In this document: positions 9,077-19,808 of the stretch, piece by piece
Position numbering within the stretch: the first letter of the stretch is position 1
Layout of the letters: each line of letters starts with the position of its first letter
Assembly: GCF_947302755.1 (NCBI RefSeq)
Contig: NZ_CAMYWM010000006.1
Coordinates: 1-46,262, forward strand
From: an uncultured Anaerovibrio sp.
Lineage (GTDB): Bacteria > Bacillota > Negativicutes > Selenomonadales > Selenomonadaceae
DNA: 46,262 bases
Direction: 5' to 3'
The notes under the pieces: generated by a model
Seen by the model: the letters and a program-made list of their open reading frames with translations, nothing else
Database searches by the model: none
What the model was told of the DNA's origin: nothing
Made by a program: the position numbers and the translations under genes

Positions 9077-12058
9077 CTATCCTAATATTTCCTGCAGGGT
9101 GGCAAGGGTCTTCTCCACATCAATAGGTTTTGCCAAATGAGCATTCATTCCCACGGCAAAGGCCTTTTCCTGATCCTCCTTGAAAGCATTGGCCGTCAGG
9201 GCCACTATCGGAATCTTCGAACGGCCACCATCCGCCAGTCGCCGTATTTTCTCAGTGGCACCGTAGCCATCCAGATTTGGCATCTGAATATCCATAAGAA
9301 TCAGGTCATAATACCCTATATCGTGCTTCATCAGCATATTGAAGCATTCAATACCATCCACTGCCCTTTCCACCTCAAAGCCGGCGTCCTCCAAAACAAA
9401 GGTGGCAATTTCTGCGTTAAGGTCGTTATCCTCTGCCATGAGAATACGCTTTCCGCTAAAGTCAGCCTTTTCCTCATCGTTTTGGTCATTTTCTTCCGAC
9501 GACGGCAGCTCACCTATACGGTGTGGTGTAGAAATAATAATTTCTGTACCCACTCCCAGCTCACTATTGACATTAATAGTGCCCCTCATTTTACCCACAA
9601 GGGACTTAACTATGGCCATGCCAAGACCCGTTCCCTGGATACCGCTCTGGGTACTGTTACGATCCCGGGAGAATTGTTCAAAGATATGAGTGACGAATTC
9701 CTTGGACATACCAATACCAGTATCCTGTACCCGGATTTCCAAAATACACTCCCCATCGGTATCTCCCGGCAACTCCTTAACCGTAACATAGATATTTCCC
9801 CCCTCCGGGGTATATTTCACCGCATTGCTGATAACATTCATTACCACCTCTGACATATGAGTACCATCAATGTACAAAAATCGGTGCTGTATATCAAAGG
9901 ATGATGTCAGGGTGAGATTCTTCTTCCTCATATCGCCCTCAAACATTATCAGGCAGGAATCAAACAGCTCATTGGCATCAGTTATTTCCTCTTCAATGAA
10001 CATATTTTTGTTTTCAATCCGGGCCATTTCCAAAATACTGTTCAAAATATCCAATAATTGATGGCTGGCATTTTTTATCTTTTGCCGGTATTCAGTATTT
10101 TTGGCTATATTGTCCGGATCCCGTTCCCCCAGCTCCGTGAAGCCTATTATGGCATTTAACGGAGTACGGATATCGTGGCTCATGTTGAACAGGAAGGTAG
10201 ACTTGGCTTTATTGGCTGCCTCAGCCGCCTCTATGGACTCCTCCAGCTTGGTCTGCTGCTCCTGTAGCAGGGCATTTAAAGCCTTGGTTTCCATCAGATG
10301 AGTCTCTGTCTCAGAAGCGTACTCCTCAAGGCGGGCCTGCCGATCCTGTAATTCATTATTAAGAACGGAAATCTCCTCCACCTTGTCAGACAATTCCATA
10401 CGATGAGCCTCAGACTCTGCAAGATGTTCCCTGTTTTTCCGATTTTCCCGTATAACAAAGTAGAAAATCACCGAAAAGAACAACATCAGTCCCAATAACG
10501 GAACCCATATATTATTTTTGAAGAAATTTAGTAAAGATACCTCATGCTTTGGCATGTAGCTGTAAGCATGGGTCAGGGCAAAATCATCATCTATCAGACT
10601 AAGTCCATGGTTTATGAGCCGAATAATTTCCGGATTTGTAGTAAGCCCGGCAAAGCCAAGATCCACATCATTGGTCAGCTGAGCTGTATTTAAATCCTTG
10701 TAGCTTTCCTTCCGCCGCAGCAGATACTCTGTTCTGAGCTCACTGACGATAATAACATCTGCCTCCCCCCGTTTAACGGCATCCATACAGTCATCAATAT
10801 CATCAAAATACAGGACTTCATTCTTAGGATAAAATAATTTTCTGAATGGATCCATGATACCATTGCGGCGGGATATGGCAATCCGGGCCCGGCTCATATC
10901 AGGGTAGGCTCCGGCATATAAAATATTAAAATTGGAATTTACCACCGGCTCACTGGTGATAATATCATGCTGCTCAGAAATCCAGGCATTGGACAAACCA
11001 GGAAAAACAACATCCACTTCCTGATTGTGCAGGGCATTTATTAATTCCTCGGCTGTAGAATAGCCCACATAGTCTATCTTAATATCCGCATCTCCGAGAA
11101 CTCTGAATATCTCCGGCACAATGTCCGTAATAACGCCTACAACATTACCGCTTTCATCTTTGGCACTGTACGGAAGAAATGCCGTTAAATACCCAACCTT
11201 AAAGGTATCATGCTCATCCAGCCATTTGCGCTCATTCGGCAGCAGGGTGGTAGTCAGAATTGATTTTTTGAACCATTTTCTGGACAGGTCATTTATAAAA
11301 TGGGGATTTTCCCGCTTCATCAGCTCCTGGGATTTGTTTAAATCCTCCAAAATATCCGGCCGGGCCTTATTTGCCACCAGATAATAAGCACTGGAGCCCA
11401 CGTCGGCAAACACTTCAATCCCCACATCGGGGGAGGTACCGTCACTTTCAGCCATCATAATATCAATTTGTCCGTCAATAATGGCCTCGTCCCGTTCCTT
11501 TATGTCACCGAACTCTACCAGCTGAGCGCTTAGATTATGCTCCGCCAGATACTGATTTACCACACCAACCTGTGCCCCTTTTAAGACACCAATTCTCTTG
11601 CCATTTATGGTAGAAAGCTCCGAAGTAATCTGGCTGTTGGAGGACAGCTTTAGGAAATAATACTTGGTTTCCCCCATGGCATCCCGGGGATAGCTGATGA
11701 CGGAAGCCCGCTCCGGCGTGTAGGCCAACCCCGCCAACAGGTCTATTTCCCCGTTTAGCAACTTACTATATAGCTTGCCATAAGAACCGTACACGTACTC
11801 ATATTTCCAGTTGTTGTATAATTTCAGACGCTGCAAATAATCATAGGCATAGCCGTCCTTGGTCATATCAACCGTCGCCCCAATCTGGAATGGCGGATTT
11901 TCATAATAACCTATACGGACGATTTTTTCATTATTGGCCACCGCCGGTGTAACAGGCATACCCTTAAATACCCCCAGCAAGCAGGCCAATAGGGTAATGA
12001 GGCAAAAGAAATTTTTAAGATTAATATATTTAAAATACATTCTATGCTTATAACGCAT
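9077..12058 (-). CDS. Hybrid sensor histidine kinase with two periplasmic SBP_bac_3 domains (BvgS/EvgS type)
   Basis: Two SBP_bac_3-like repeats, TM, FLFNMSHDIRTPLNAIIGF, VQDTGIGM, GTGLGMAIVK, REC ILMAEDNDLN...LILMDIQMPNLDG; start set at MRYKHRM. Confidence 0.93.
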   Translation of the reverse strand: MRYKHRMYFKYINLKNFFCLITLLACLLGVFKGMPVTPAVANNEKIVRIGYYENPPFQIGATVDMTKDGYAYDYLQRLKLYNNWKYEYVYGSYGKLYSKLLNGEIDLLAGLAYTPERASVISYPRDAMGETKYYFLKLSSNSQITSELSTINGKRIGVLKGAQVGVVNQYLAEHNLSAQLVEFGDIKERDEAIIDGQIDIMMAESDGTSPDVGIEVFADVGSSAYYLVANKARPDILEDLNKSQELMKRENPHFINDLSRKWFKKSILTTTLLPNERKWLDEHDTFKVGYLTAFLPYSAKDESGNVVGVITDIVPEIFRVLGDADIKIDYVGYSTAEELINALHNQEVDVVFPGLSNAWISEQHDIITSEPVVNSNFNILYAGAYPDMSRARIAISRRNGIMDPFRKLFYPKNEVLYFDDIDDCMDAVKRGEADVIIVSELRTEYLLRRKESYKDLNTAQLTNDVDLGFAGLTTNPEIIRLINHGLSLIDDDFALTHAYSYMPKHEVSLLNFFKNNIWVPLLGLMLFFSVIFYFVIRENRKNREHLAESEAHRMELSDKVEEISVLNNELQDRQARLEEYASETETHLMETKALNALLQEQQTKLEESIEAAEAANKAKSTFLFNMSHDIRTPLNAIIGFTELGERDPDNIAKNTEYRQKIKNASHQLLDILNSILEMARIENKNMFIEEEITDANELFDSCLIMFEGDMRKKNLTLTSSFDIQHRFLYIDGTHMSEVVMNVISNAVKYTPEGGNIYVTVKELPGDTDGECILEIRVQDTGIGMSKEFVTHIFEQFSRDRNSTQSGIQGTGLGMAIVKSLVGKMRGTINVNSELGVGTEIIISTPHRIGELPSSEENDQNDEEKADFSGKRILMAEDNDLNAEIATFVLEDAGFEVERAVDGIECFNMLMKHDIGYYDLILMDIQMPNLDGYGATEKIRRLADGGRSKIPIVALTANAFKEDQEKAFAVGMNAHLAKPIDVEKTLATLQEILG

Positions 12059-12182
12059 TTTACTGCCCCCCTGCATAATGTGAAAACCCATAAAATAACC
12101 TATTTTAATTATTCTCCACCTTGCCCTGCAATTCCTGCATTTTATGAATAAATTATTATTTTTTAGCCTTTCAGCCCCACAC

Positions 12183-12216
12183 TAAAAAACCGGACTGTAA
12201 TGGCCAGTCCGATTTT
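12183..12216 (-). terminator. Rho-independent terminator of the exopolysaccharide operon
   Basis: Minus strand CGGACTG GCCATTA CAGTCCG GTTTTTT. Confidence 0.8.
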
Positions 12217-12225
12217 CCATAAATA

Positions 12226-13968
12226 TTAATAATCCCGTGGATTACGTGTTTTATCCATTTTCATCCGCTGGTCATATCCATCATTCAGATAATCCCCCAG
12301 CAGTCCAACCTTAAATTTTCCCGGATGTCCCTCAGGCAGTCTGTCATTGGCCGTCAGGAGAATATCCAACGCTATTGGTGTAAGAGGTGCAGTGGAGCTC
12401 ATATGCATAATCAGGATGGCCCCCCGCTGAACATTGCCCTTTTTATCGTGGACAATGTTATTCATGATCCCAACCAAGGATTGCAAGGATACAGCCCCGT
12501 AATCCTCGGTACTGCCTGAACCATTCACTATATAGGTGAAGCCGGCATTTAAAATAGTCTGTACACCCATTTTGCTTACGGCCAGGGTAGGTGGCCGAAG
12601 GAGTCTGGTAAGAGCCGGCCGGTTGTTTTCCAACCGGATATCCCCTACTACAGACAACAGCTTAGGATATGATGTGGCAACATCCTCCCAATACTCTGCC
12701 GCATCCTCGCCGGGAATCATGTTATTGTGCTCATCATAGGTGGCCATAGCCATATGATTGTTGGTATGACTGCCTATCTCGTTTCCCTCCAGGGCGATGG
12801 CCCGCAGCAAATTGGGATTGTTCAGCATATTCCTGGTAATGATAAAGAAGGTGCCATGTACCTTGTGCTTATGCAGCACATACAGGAGCTTATTGATAGA
12901 ATCATCATTGCCCCAGTCATCAAAGGTAAGGAACACCGTCTTTGGCGGAGCATTTTTTATCAGCCCGGTTTTATCCGCATATATCATCTGGGAACGGCTA
13001 AAATTCAACATACGGTCGTTGACATTAACCTCCGGGGCACCAATGTACCGGCTGAGAAATGCCTCCGTAAAATTCTCCTCCGTCACCCAGTTGGTACCGT
13101 AGTCCGGCTGCATCTCCTCCGGCAGGGCCTGTACATTTACCGGATAACTATAGCCCAGATACCCCTCACTGCCAACATCAGCCAGTGAAGCCGTGTGATA
13201 GGAATAATCATTTTCTTCCCCGGTGCCTTGCTGAGACTGGGGGGCATAAGCGATATTATCAATTTTCTGTTCTTTTATAGCCTGCAGCATTTGCGCCGCC
13301 AAAAAATCATTATCATAAAAATCGGTACGCAGATAAACAATTTCACCCCGATTAAGGGATGTAGTCCATTTACCAAAAATTTGTGGCATAACCTCCTCCG
13401 GACTTTGGGCCGACCTGTGCTTGGACTGAACCACATTGAGACCCTGGCCCACCAGGGTACAGCCCATGGCCGATACAGCCTCACGCATGGCGTCAGCATC
13501 CCCGCCGGCAGACATGATGCGCACAAAGCTGCTGTCAAAGCCATAGGCCTGATTTAACGCTGACCTGATGCGCTGTATTTGTCCGCAATAGTAATAAAAA
13601 TCCCCCTCCCGGGTGGGAACCAGACCTATGGCCAAATCCTGACCGTATTCACGGATAAGCTGTATATTGTCCTGATTTCTACCCAGCTCCCGTTCTGTAA
13701 CGAAGAAGCTCCCCCGCAGTTTTTCTGACGCCATATAATTCAATATATTCCTTAGGGGAAGCTCCTTGGAAAGTCCCCCGAAGGTTAAGATTACTGCCCG
13801 GTCAGTTGTAAGCAAAAACCGCTGCTGTTCAGCCAGCTGACCGCCATTTTGCATCCGTAACTCCCTAAATTCATCTACGGGAGCCGCACACACAGATGCC
13901 AAAAACACTGACAGGCCCAACAAGGCCATTACTGCTACCCGCACCACGGACCCTTTCACTTGTATCAT
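12226..13968 (-). CDS. Polysaccharide deacetylase (NodB-like) with degenerate N-terminal and intact-looking C-terminal deacetylase domain
   Basis: C-terminal FLTFDDWGNDDS, EIGSHTNNHMAM, LLRPPTLAVSK; N-terminal ILTFGGLSKELPLRNIL...GSFFVTERELG; signal peptide; start set at MIQVKGSV. Confidence 0.85.
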   Translation of the reverse strand: MIQVKGSVVRVAVMALLGLSVFLASVCAAPVDEFRELRMQNGGQLAEQQRFLLTTDRAVILTFGGLSKELPLRNILNYMASEKLRGSFFVTERELGRNQDNIQLIREYGQDLAIGLVPTREGDFYYYCGQIQRIRSALNQAYGFDSSFVRIMSAGGDADAMREAVSAMGCTLVGQGLNVVQSKHRSAQSPEEVMPQIFGKWTTSLNRGEIVYLRTDFYDNDFLAAQMLQAIKEQKIDNIAYAPQSQQGTGEENDYSYHTASLADVGSEGYLGYSYPVNVQALPEEMQPDYGTNWVTEENFTEAFLSRYIGAPEVNVNDRMLNFSRSQMIYADKTGLIKNAPPKTVFLTFDDWGNDDSINKLLYVLHKHKVHGTFFIITRNMLNNPNLLRAIALEGNEIGSHTNNHMAMATYDEHNNMIPGEDAAEYWEDVATSYPKLLSVVGDIRLENNRPALTRLLRPPTLAVSKMGVQTILNAGFTYIVNGSGSTEDYGAVSLQSLVGIMNNIVHDKKGNVQRGAILIMHMSSTAPLTPIALDILLTANDRLPEGHPGKFKVGLLGDYLNDGYDQRMKMDKTRNPRDY

Positions 13969-13997
13969 TATGCTCCTTTCAATATAGTACAGAACAA

Positions 13998-15038
13998 TCA
14001 GTTTGCATGGAATTCCTTTATCCGATAATTGCCCCCAAGACGCCAAAGGCTAACCCGTTTAATTCCCCCATCGGCCGCCGCCTTGATCCAAGCCTGAAGG
14101 GTTTTATTATCAGCATACCAAAGCTCGTAGTCATGGCCAGCCTCCTTATAGGTAAAGTGCATGGCATAGCTGGCCTCATCCCGTTCTGGAGTAACCTGGT
14201 GAGCCTTGGCCAACTCAACAGCCTCATCCTCATCAAGGAAGCGTATCTTCCCATGCTGCAGGCCCAACAGGCCATAATCCTCCCACAGACAGCCGCCGGT
14301 GGCAAAGGCAGCAGCCTTTTTGCCGGGTATGGCTTCCATTTTTTTGATGGTTTTGGCTATAAATTCACTGTCAGCCTTTGGCCCCGGTCCATTATGCCTG
14401 CCATGAAGATTGTAAAACATAACCACGTATTCCGGTCCCCTGCAAAGGCCGACATCCATCGGCATTCCGGGCTCCAAAACGATGCGCAGGGACAGCCCCT
14501 CCTTAATGCAGGCCGAGGAAAGCTTATAGGTAAAGGACAAATATTTCTGCAACAAATCACTGTCCTTGAAAAAGGACTCATAATCCAGCTCTATGCCGGT
14601 ACACTGCAGCTCCTTTGCCACCTGGAGCATCTCTGCTATGGTCTGTTCCTTGTGTTTATCATCAGCAAACAGGCGTCTCAGCAGCTCCGTATCCTTGTTA
14701 ATCACCTTGCCCTGTTCATTTTTCCAATCATTTGTAAAGGATATGTAGCGCTGTTCCTGCTTTTCCTCTTTTACAAGGGCTGCAATTTTCCTTGTTTCCT
14801 CCGGAATGAACAGCTTATCCTCCTGGTCATAATAGGCCATAAAGCAGGATACACCGACAAGGCGATTTTTGATGTCCCCATATTCCTTCAGCCCCTTTTC
14901 CTCATCCCATGAGGCTATCCAGGCGGAAAGCACGACAGGCTCATGGCTTCCCACCGAAAGGGAGGAAGCCCCCTGGGCGCAGCCGGACATCAGCAGCACA
15001 GCGGCACCAAGGACAAACATATGTAGTTTCCGTTTCAT
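13998..15038 (-). CDS. GH18-like glycoside hydrolase lipoprotein
   Basis: Lipobox VLLMSGC; GIELDYESFF motif like GH18 DxxDxDxE; start at MKRKLHMF. Confidence 0.7.
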   Translation of the reverse strand: MKRKLHMFVLGAAVLLMSGCAQGASSLSVGSHEPVVLSAWIASWDEEKGLKEYGDIKNRLVGVSCFMAYYDQEDKLFIPEETRKIAALVKEEKQEQRYISFTNDWKNEQGKVINKDTELLRRLFADDKHKEQTIAEMLQVAKELQCTGIELDYESFFKDSDLLQKYLSFTYKLSSACIKEGLSLRIVLEPGMPMDVGLCRGPEYVVMFYNLHGRHNGPGPKADSEFIAKTIKKMEAIPGKKAAAFATGGCLWEDYGLLGLQHGKIRFLDEDEAVELAKAHQVTPERDEASYAMHFTYKEAGHDYELWYADNKTLQAWIKAAADGGIKRVSLWRLGGNYRIKEFHAN

Positions 15039-15052
15039 AGCATCCAGCTCCT

Positions 15053-16923
15053 TTAACCGTTGCGTAAGAACCAGAAAAGAATACTCTCCCACACACTCTT
15101 TGCATCAAATAAAAACTTATCCCAGCCAGTGAGCTCAGTGGTAAACAGCACCTTTTCATCCTTCAGCTCTTTTCCTGTATTGGTGCGAATGGTAAATTTT
15201 TCAAAAACAGCATCGTAGACATCATCGGCTAGATTTCTCTGGCTCCAGCCCTCACCCTGCCATGAGGCACCTAAAAATACGCTGCCATGGTTCGTGTCGT
15301 GAACTATTATTTCCTGGTCAACTCCTTTGCCGTCCAGCGTTAGGCGCAGCACCTCATCCTTTAAGTCAATTTCCAGCCTGTGGTTACCCCGTCTATGGAA
15401 GCTTTGAACGTGCTCATAGGGCTCAGCCCCATCCTGAATAGAGGCTGCAGGCATAGCTTCACGATTTTTAGCCCTGGCGTAATACTCTTCTGCCTGCTGG
15501 GTAGAGGTAGCATAGCGGGCAAAGGCCATGTTTTCCTGAACCTCGGCTTCCCGTTTATTTTCCTCACCGGAAGCTCCCTGGTCTTGTCTCCAGTCTTTTC
15601 AATTACCACCAGTCTGTTATTCAGCAATTCCACACAAATATAATTTTGCCGGTTAACATCGCTGCGCAGGAAAATCTGCTGTGCCCCAAAGGCATTACCC
15701 AACAAATTTACCGTAACCTTAATATTATGAAGGTTACTGCTCTCCCGAATCTGGGAAACAGCCACCCCCTCAGGAAGGGTAGTAAGGGTATAGGTTTCGT
15801 CCTCCAGCTCCGCGGCACCCTCCAACAATTTCCACTGCTCCTGCCGCCCGGCATCCCCTGTTACAAATTCAATAGGTGTATTGACGTCATACTTAATCCG
15901 CATGAGCAGATGATTAATCGGCCAATAGGGCTGGGGCTGCATTCTGGTAAGGTCATAAATACTGCTGTTGCGCTGATTAAAGCAATAACCCTCACGATTG
16001 AAGGTTATGGAAAAAAGGTCCCTAATCCACTTTTCATTAACGACACTGACAGCATTGTTATTGGCAAATTTTCCCGTGTTTCCATGCATGTGCACATACA
16101 CTGCCGGAACCCGGCCAATCCCTTCGGTATACACATCCCTAATGCGTTTAAAATCGTAGCTTATGCGCCGTACCATATGGTCATGGCTTTCCTTGGGAAT
16201 TCCATCCTTGTCCCGGATATAATCCATGAGATAATGATTGTAGTGACGCTCCAAATAAGGAGTCAGCATGGCATAACGCAATGGATCTATTTCCCCAATG
16301 TAATTATTATACCGGTCAAAGACATTTATATACTCCAGCCGGTAGCCGTTTGTACCGATTTCCCAAAAGCTGGACTCCTCCAGCTCCAAATATTCAGAGG
16401 GCTTTAGAAATTTTAAATCCCTTGATTCAATATTCTCCCCATAGCCCATGATGCTGGCCTTGAAATTTAAATGCTCCAATATAGGCTGGGAAAATATGGC
16501 TGTATCACGCCGCCCATCCTCAAACATCAGAAAAAGGGATTTTTCCGGCAGGGGCCGCCCCTGCTCATAATATTCCCTGATATCCTGCTGAGTAATGGTA
16601 ACGTAGCCCTGATCCTTTAAGGCGCTTAAATGCTTATCCAGCTGCTTTTGACTGATAAGGGTGGAGGTATCACCTATACGATCCACGCCAAAATAGGAAA
16701 GTGCCACAAATCCGGTATCCCGGTCACCTGCAGTGCCCCCGGCTGTATCATAGGGCTTGTAGGTGTCCAGGCTGTAAAACAAGGTATAAAGGACAAAAAA
16801 CATCAGGGCAACCACAATCAGCTCGATAATCACCCGTATCCGCTTTATCATATTTTTACGGGCAGAATATTTCTCATCACCCAGGGAACGGATTCGTCCA
16901 TCCCTACTTTCATTCTGGCTCAT
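15053..16923 (-). pseudogene. NodB-deacetylase-like membrane-anchored protein with C-terminal lectin-like region; reading frame interrupted near 15558-15561 (pseudogene, sequencing indel or recoding)
   Basis: ORF 15361..16923 (FLMFEDGRRDTAIF...) loses plausible sequence after ELPVRK; ORF 15053..15529 plus its upstream in-frame codons continues naturally (ENKREAEVQENMAFARYAT...). Confidence 0.7.
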
Positions 16924-18775
16924 TCTGCTTTTGTTCCTTTCTCTCCATTTTTTTACCCTTCTTTTCCATCTCTTTCAAATCAGCAGGGGTCAAGCGGGTT
17001 CCCCAGGTAGATTTCCAGAAGGTAAACCAGGCAACGGGCATCTGCCAAAGAAGTACCATTTCATAATAAAGGCAGAACCACATTCCAAAAATCCAGGTGG
17101 TGCTCCGTCTAAGGAACAGCTGGGCCATACTCATCATCAGGGACATCAGAAGCATGCCCACCACAAAGGTTACTGGAAATACCCGATGCATTATGGGAAC
17201 ATAAATCAGGTTATAAAGCACGATGATAGGTGCCGCAATCGGTACCACCAGGCCCATGTAAAAGCTCAAGGACATAAAGGGCTCTTTTTTCCATATATAA
17301 CGGGCCGCAATCAGGGACTCACGGAGCCAGGAGCGTTTCCAGCGCATCTGCTGCTTCAGGAACATGGCATAGCTGTTTGGTACAATGGTCCTACAAACCG
17401 CTGAATCCTGATAGGAGGTGCGGTGGTGACGCAAAATGAAATTTGTCATACTCCGGTCATCGCCAAAGGTGGCCTTTTGGCCCAAAAAGGTCTGATTGAG
17501 CCAGGCATCGGAATATTTCAGCACCAAATCACGACGATAGCAGGATAAAGGCCCGGACAGACAGGTAACTGAATCAAAGAAGCTTTCTGCCGCCTTCATA
17601 ATACGAAAGGCAATATAGTACCGTACTGCCTGCATACGGGTAAGGGTATTGGTATAGGTATTGGCCACATCGGTACGGCCGGATACGCCGCCCATTTCCT
17701 TATCCTTAAAGGGCTGAACAATATTGCGAATGGCAAAGGGATCCAAAAAGCTGTCCGAATCCACGAATACCAGCAGCTCATGCTTGGCCTCCTTGGCCCC
17801 CCGGGCCATGGCCTCCCGTTTACCCTGGTTGTATGGCTGAACTATATAGCGGATACGTTCCTCCACCATATAGCCTCCCTGGGCCGTATCTGAAGCTTTA
17901 ATTTCCTGGATAGCTCCCCTTATCTGCTCCACCGAGCTGTCATTGGAGCAATCGTCTATGATGATAACCTCCAGCTTTTCCGGGGGATAATCCTGATTTA
18001 TACAGCTTAAGATGGTAGTTTTTATCCAATTCTCCTCGTTGAAGCAGGGCACAATTATGGTAACCCCCGGCGTAAAATCAGGATTTATCTTTACAGGACG
18101 GTAAAAGGTGGCAAAAAAATACCTTGATAAAAGGAAGGTGGCCGCAATAATACTATAAAGGTAAAGCCAGCGATTAAAGCGGAAATACACCACGGACTCG
18201 GCCCGCATCAGAATAATTACCAGGGTTACTATCCCCAGGCAAAAGGCAGAGGCGGCCAACAGGTAGTTTTGCCGCTTGTGGGCCGCATACTGGGCCAGGG
18301 TATCCGTAAATTCAACGCCGCACAATACGGAGCCATCTCCCCTGTCAAACAGGCGGACACAGGTAGCCTTTAGGGAGCTGATCTTCATTTCATACCCCTC
18401 CGGCATGGAGCCTGGCGTAATTTTAAATTTTAATTTTAGCTTATCCGATTCCTTAATGAGCTGTTCCTTGCCCAGGGGCAGCCTTAACAGCATTCCCGTG
18501 GTACTTATATCAACAGCCTTGGCCACAAACTGCTCCCGTTGTCCCTGATAATAAAAGGAAACGGTAACGTCATAATCCACCATATAACGCTGACCGCTTT
18601 TATCCTCCTTTTCGTACAGTCTGTAGTCAATTTTACCGTCAGCGTCCACTTCATGATGACCGCGACGGTCGTGATTACTTCTGAGACCGCTTTCATCCGG
18701 AACATATGACAATAAGCGGCGATCAGCCTTCTCCTCATAGAGCACATCCGCAGGCGGCTGTTTTTTCTGGGTCAT
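16910..18775 (-). CDS. GT2-family polysaccharide synthase with N-terminal PilZ-like domain
   Basis: VTIIVPCFNEE, IIDDCSNDSS, FVDSDSF, GDDRSMTN, QQMRWKRSW; PilZ-like DISTTGMLLRL; multiple TM segments. Confidence 0.88.
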   Translation of the reverse strand: MTQKKQPPADVLYEEKADRRLLSYVPDESGLRSNHDRRGHHEVDADGKIDYRLYEKEDKSGQRYMVDYDVTVSFYYQGQREQFVAKAVDISTTGMLLRLPLGKEQLIKESDKLKLKFKITPGSMPEGYEMKISSLKATCVRLFDRGDGSVLCGVEFTDTLAQYAAHKRQNYLLAASAFCLGIVTLVIILMRAESVVYFRFNRWLYLYSIIAATFLLSRYFFATFYRPVKINPDFTPGVTIIVPCFNEENWIKTTILSCINQDYPPEKLEVIIIDDCSNDSSVEQIRGAIQEIKASDTAQGGYMVEERIRYIVQPYNQGKREAMARGAKEAKHELLVFVDSDSFLDPFAIRNIVQPFKDKEMGGVSGRTDVANTYTNTLTRMQAVRYYIAFRIMKAAESFFDSVTCLSGPLSCYRRDLVLKYSDAWLNQTFLGQKATFGDDRSMTNFILRHHRTSYQDSAVCRTIVPNSYAMFLKQQMRWKRSWLRESLIAARYIWKKEPFMSLSFYMGLVVPIAAPIIVLYNLIYVPIMHRVFPVTFVVGMLLMSLMMSMAQLFLRRSTTWIFGMWFCLYYEMVLLWQMPVAWFTFWKSTWGTRLTPADLKEMEKKGKKMERKEQKQNEPE

Positions 18776-19729
18776 TTAATCAGAGCCTCCTTTTTTGTTA
18801 TCCTTTGGAACTCCAATATTAGCTGGTATATAATGGATTTTTCTGAATTGGTTCACAAAAACCACCGCAACGCCGCGCTGGTCCAAGGCCGTCAGCAGCA
18901 TATCCACTTCCTCAGGTAAATCCAGCTTTGGAACAACCGGAGCTGAATTGTTGTCCTTTATGGTAGGCTTCATGTCTATGGCCGGTTTTTCATTCAGCAC
19001 CATAGGATCAGCCAGCTTTTGCTCCACTGGACGATTGGCGGCAATGGCCACGATGCTGCCATTGGCGATGGCTGACACATAGGCATTGGCTTCAGCCTGA
19101 TTATGAACGGTTCCCGGCTGATACCGAACATTTTCCTTTACAGCGTATTCCAGTCCGGCTGCCCGAAGGGATTTTAATAAATCATCGGTGTAGACCGTGC
19201 GGGGAGCCCGAAAAAGGGTGGGCTGTATCGGGTCATGCATGGCAATAACCTTTTGGGTCCGGCATATTTCCGTAAGCTGTCTTTCCACAGAGCATTTTTC
19301 CATGGCGGCCAGTCCCACATAGGTATAATTTCCTATTTCCTGACCTGCCCCACGAATAATATTAATAACCGACGGCACATCAGCCGCATTTTCCCCCTCC
19401 AAAAAGAATACCGCCTCAGCCTTGTGCTTTTTCAATACGTCCAGCAGACCGGCCGTGGTGGGATAATCCGGCATTCCATCGAAAACAATGGCGATACGCG
19501 GTGATCCATCCTGAAGGGTAGTGATAACCTCCACCGGTTTGAGGTCAGGCTCCTGCCGTTTGGTGGCAGCTTCATTGATTTCCTCCAGAGCTTCATAATT
19601 TTTGCTCAGATCGGTGATATCCTGTACAAATTCCTTCTTTTCAACAATATTATCCCGAATAAATATAAGGGAACCAACTAACACAGCAAGGGCAGTAAAC
19701 ACAATTAAGCCCAGCTTCTTATAATCCAC
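18776..19729 (-). CDS. NodB-deacetylase-like protein with degenerate active site
   Basis: IAIVFDGMPDYPTTAGLLDVLKKHKAEAVFFLEG, EIGNYTYVG, LFRAPRTVY; N-terminal TM; stop codon directly abuts ATG of the synthase gene. Confidence 0.7.
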   Translation of the reverse strand: MDYKKLGLIVFTALAVLVGSLIFIRDNIVEKKEFVQDITDLSKNYEALEEINEAATKRQEPDLKPVEVITTLQDGSPRIAIVFDGMPDYPTTAGLLDVLKKHKAEAVFFLEGENAADVPSVINIIRGAGQEIGNYTYVGLAAMEKCSVERQLTEICRTQKVIAMHDPIQPTLFRAPRTVYTDDLLKSLRAAGLEYAVKENVRYQPGTVHNQAEANAYVSAIANGSIVAIAANRPVEQKLADPMVLNEKPAIDMKPTIKDNNSAPVVPKLDLPEEVDMLLTALDQRGVAVVFVNQFRKIHYIPANIGVPKDNKKGGSD

Positions 19730-19808
19730 AGTACAATACCTCCTAATTTAACGGGCCAAACCCTTTACCGGTTGAAACACTACAGCATTTCCCCGTGTAA
19801 AATAAACC

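Noticed and set aside
15540-15570. Programmed -1 frameshift in the deacetylase-like gene
   Set aside because: The AGG AAA ATA context does not form a canonical slippery heptamer; an indel is simpler
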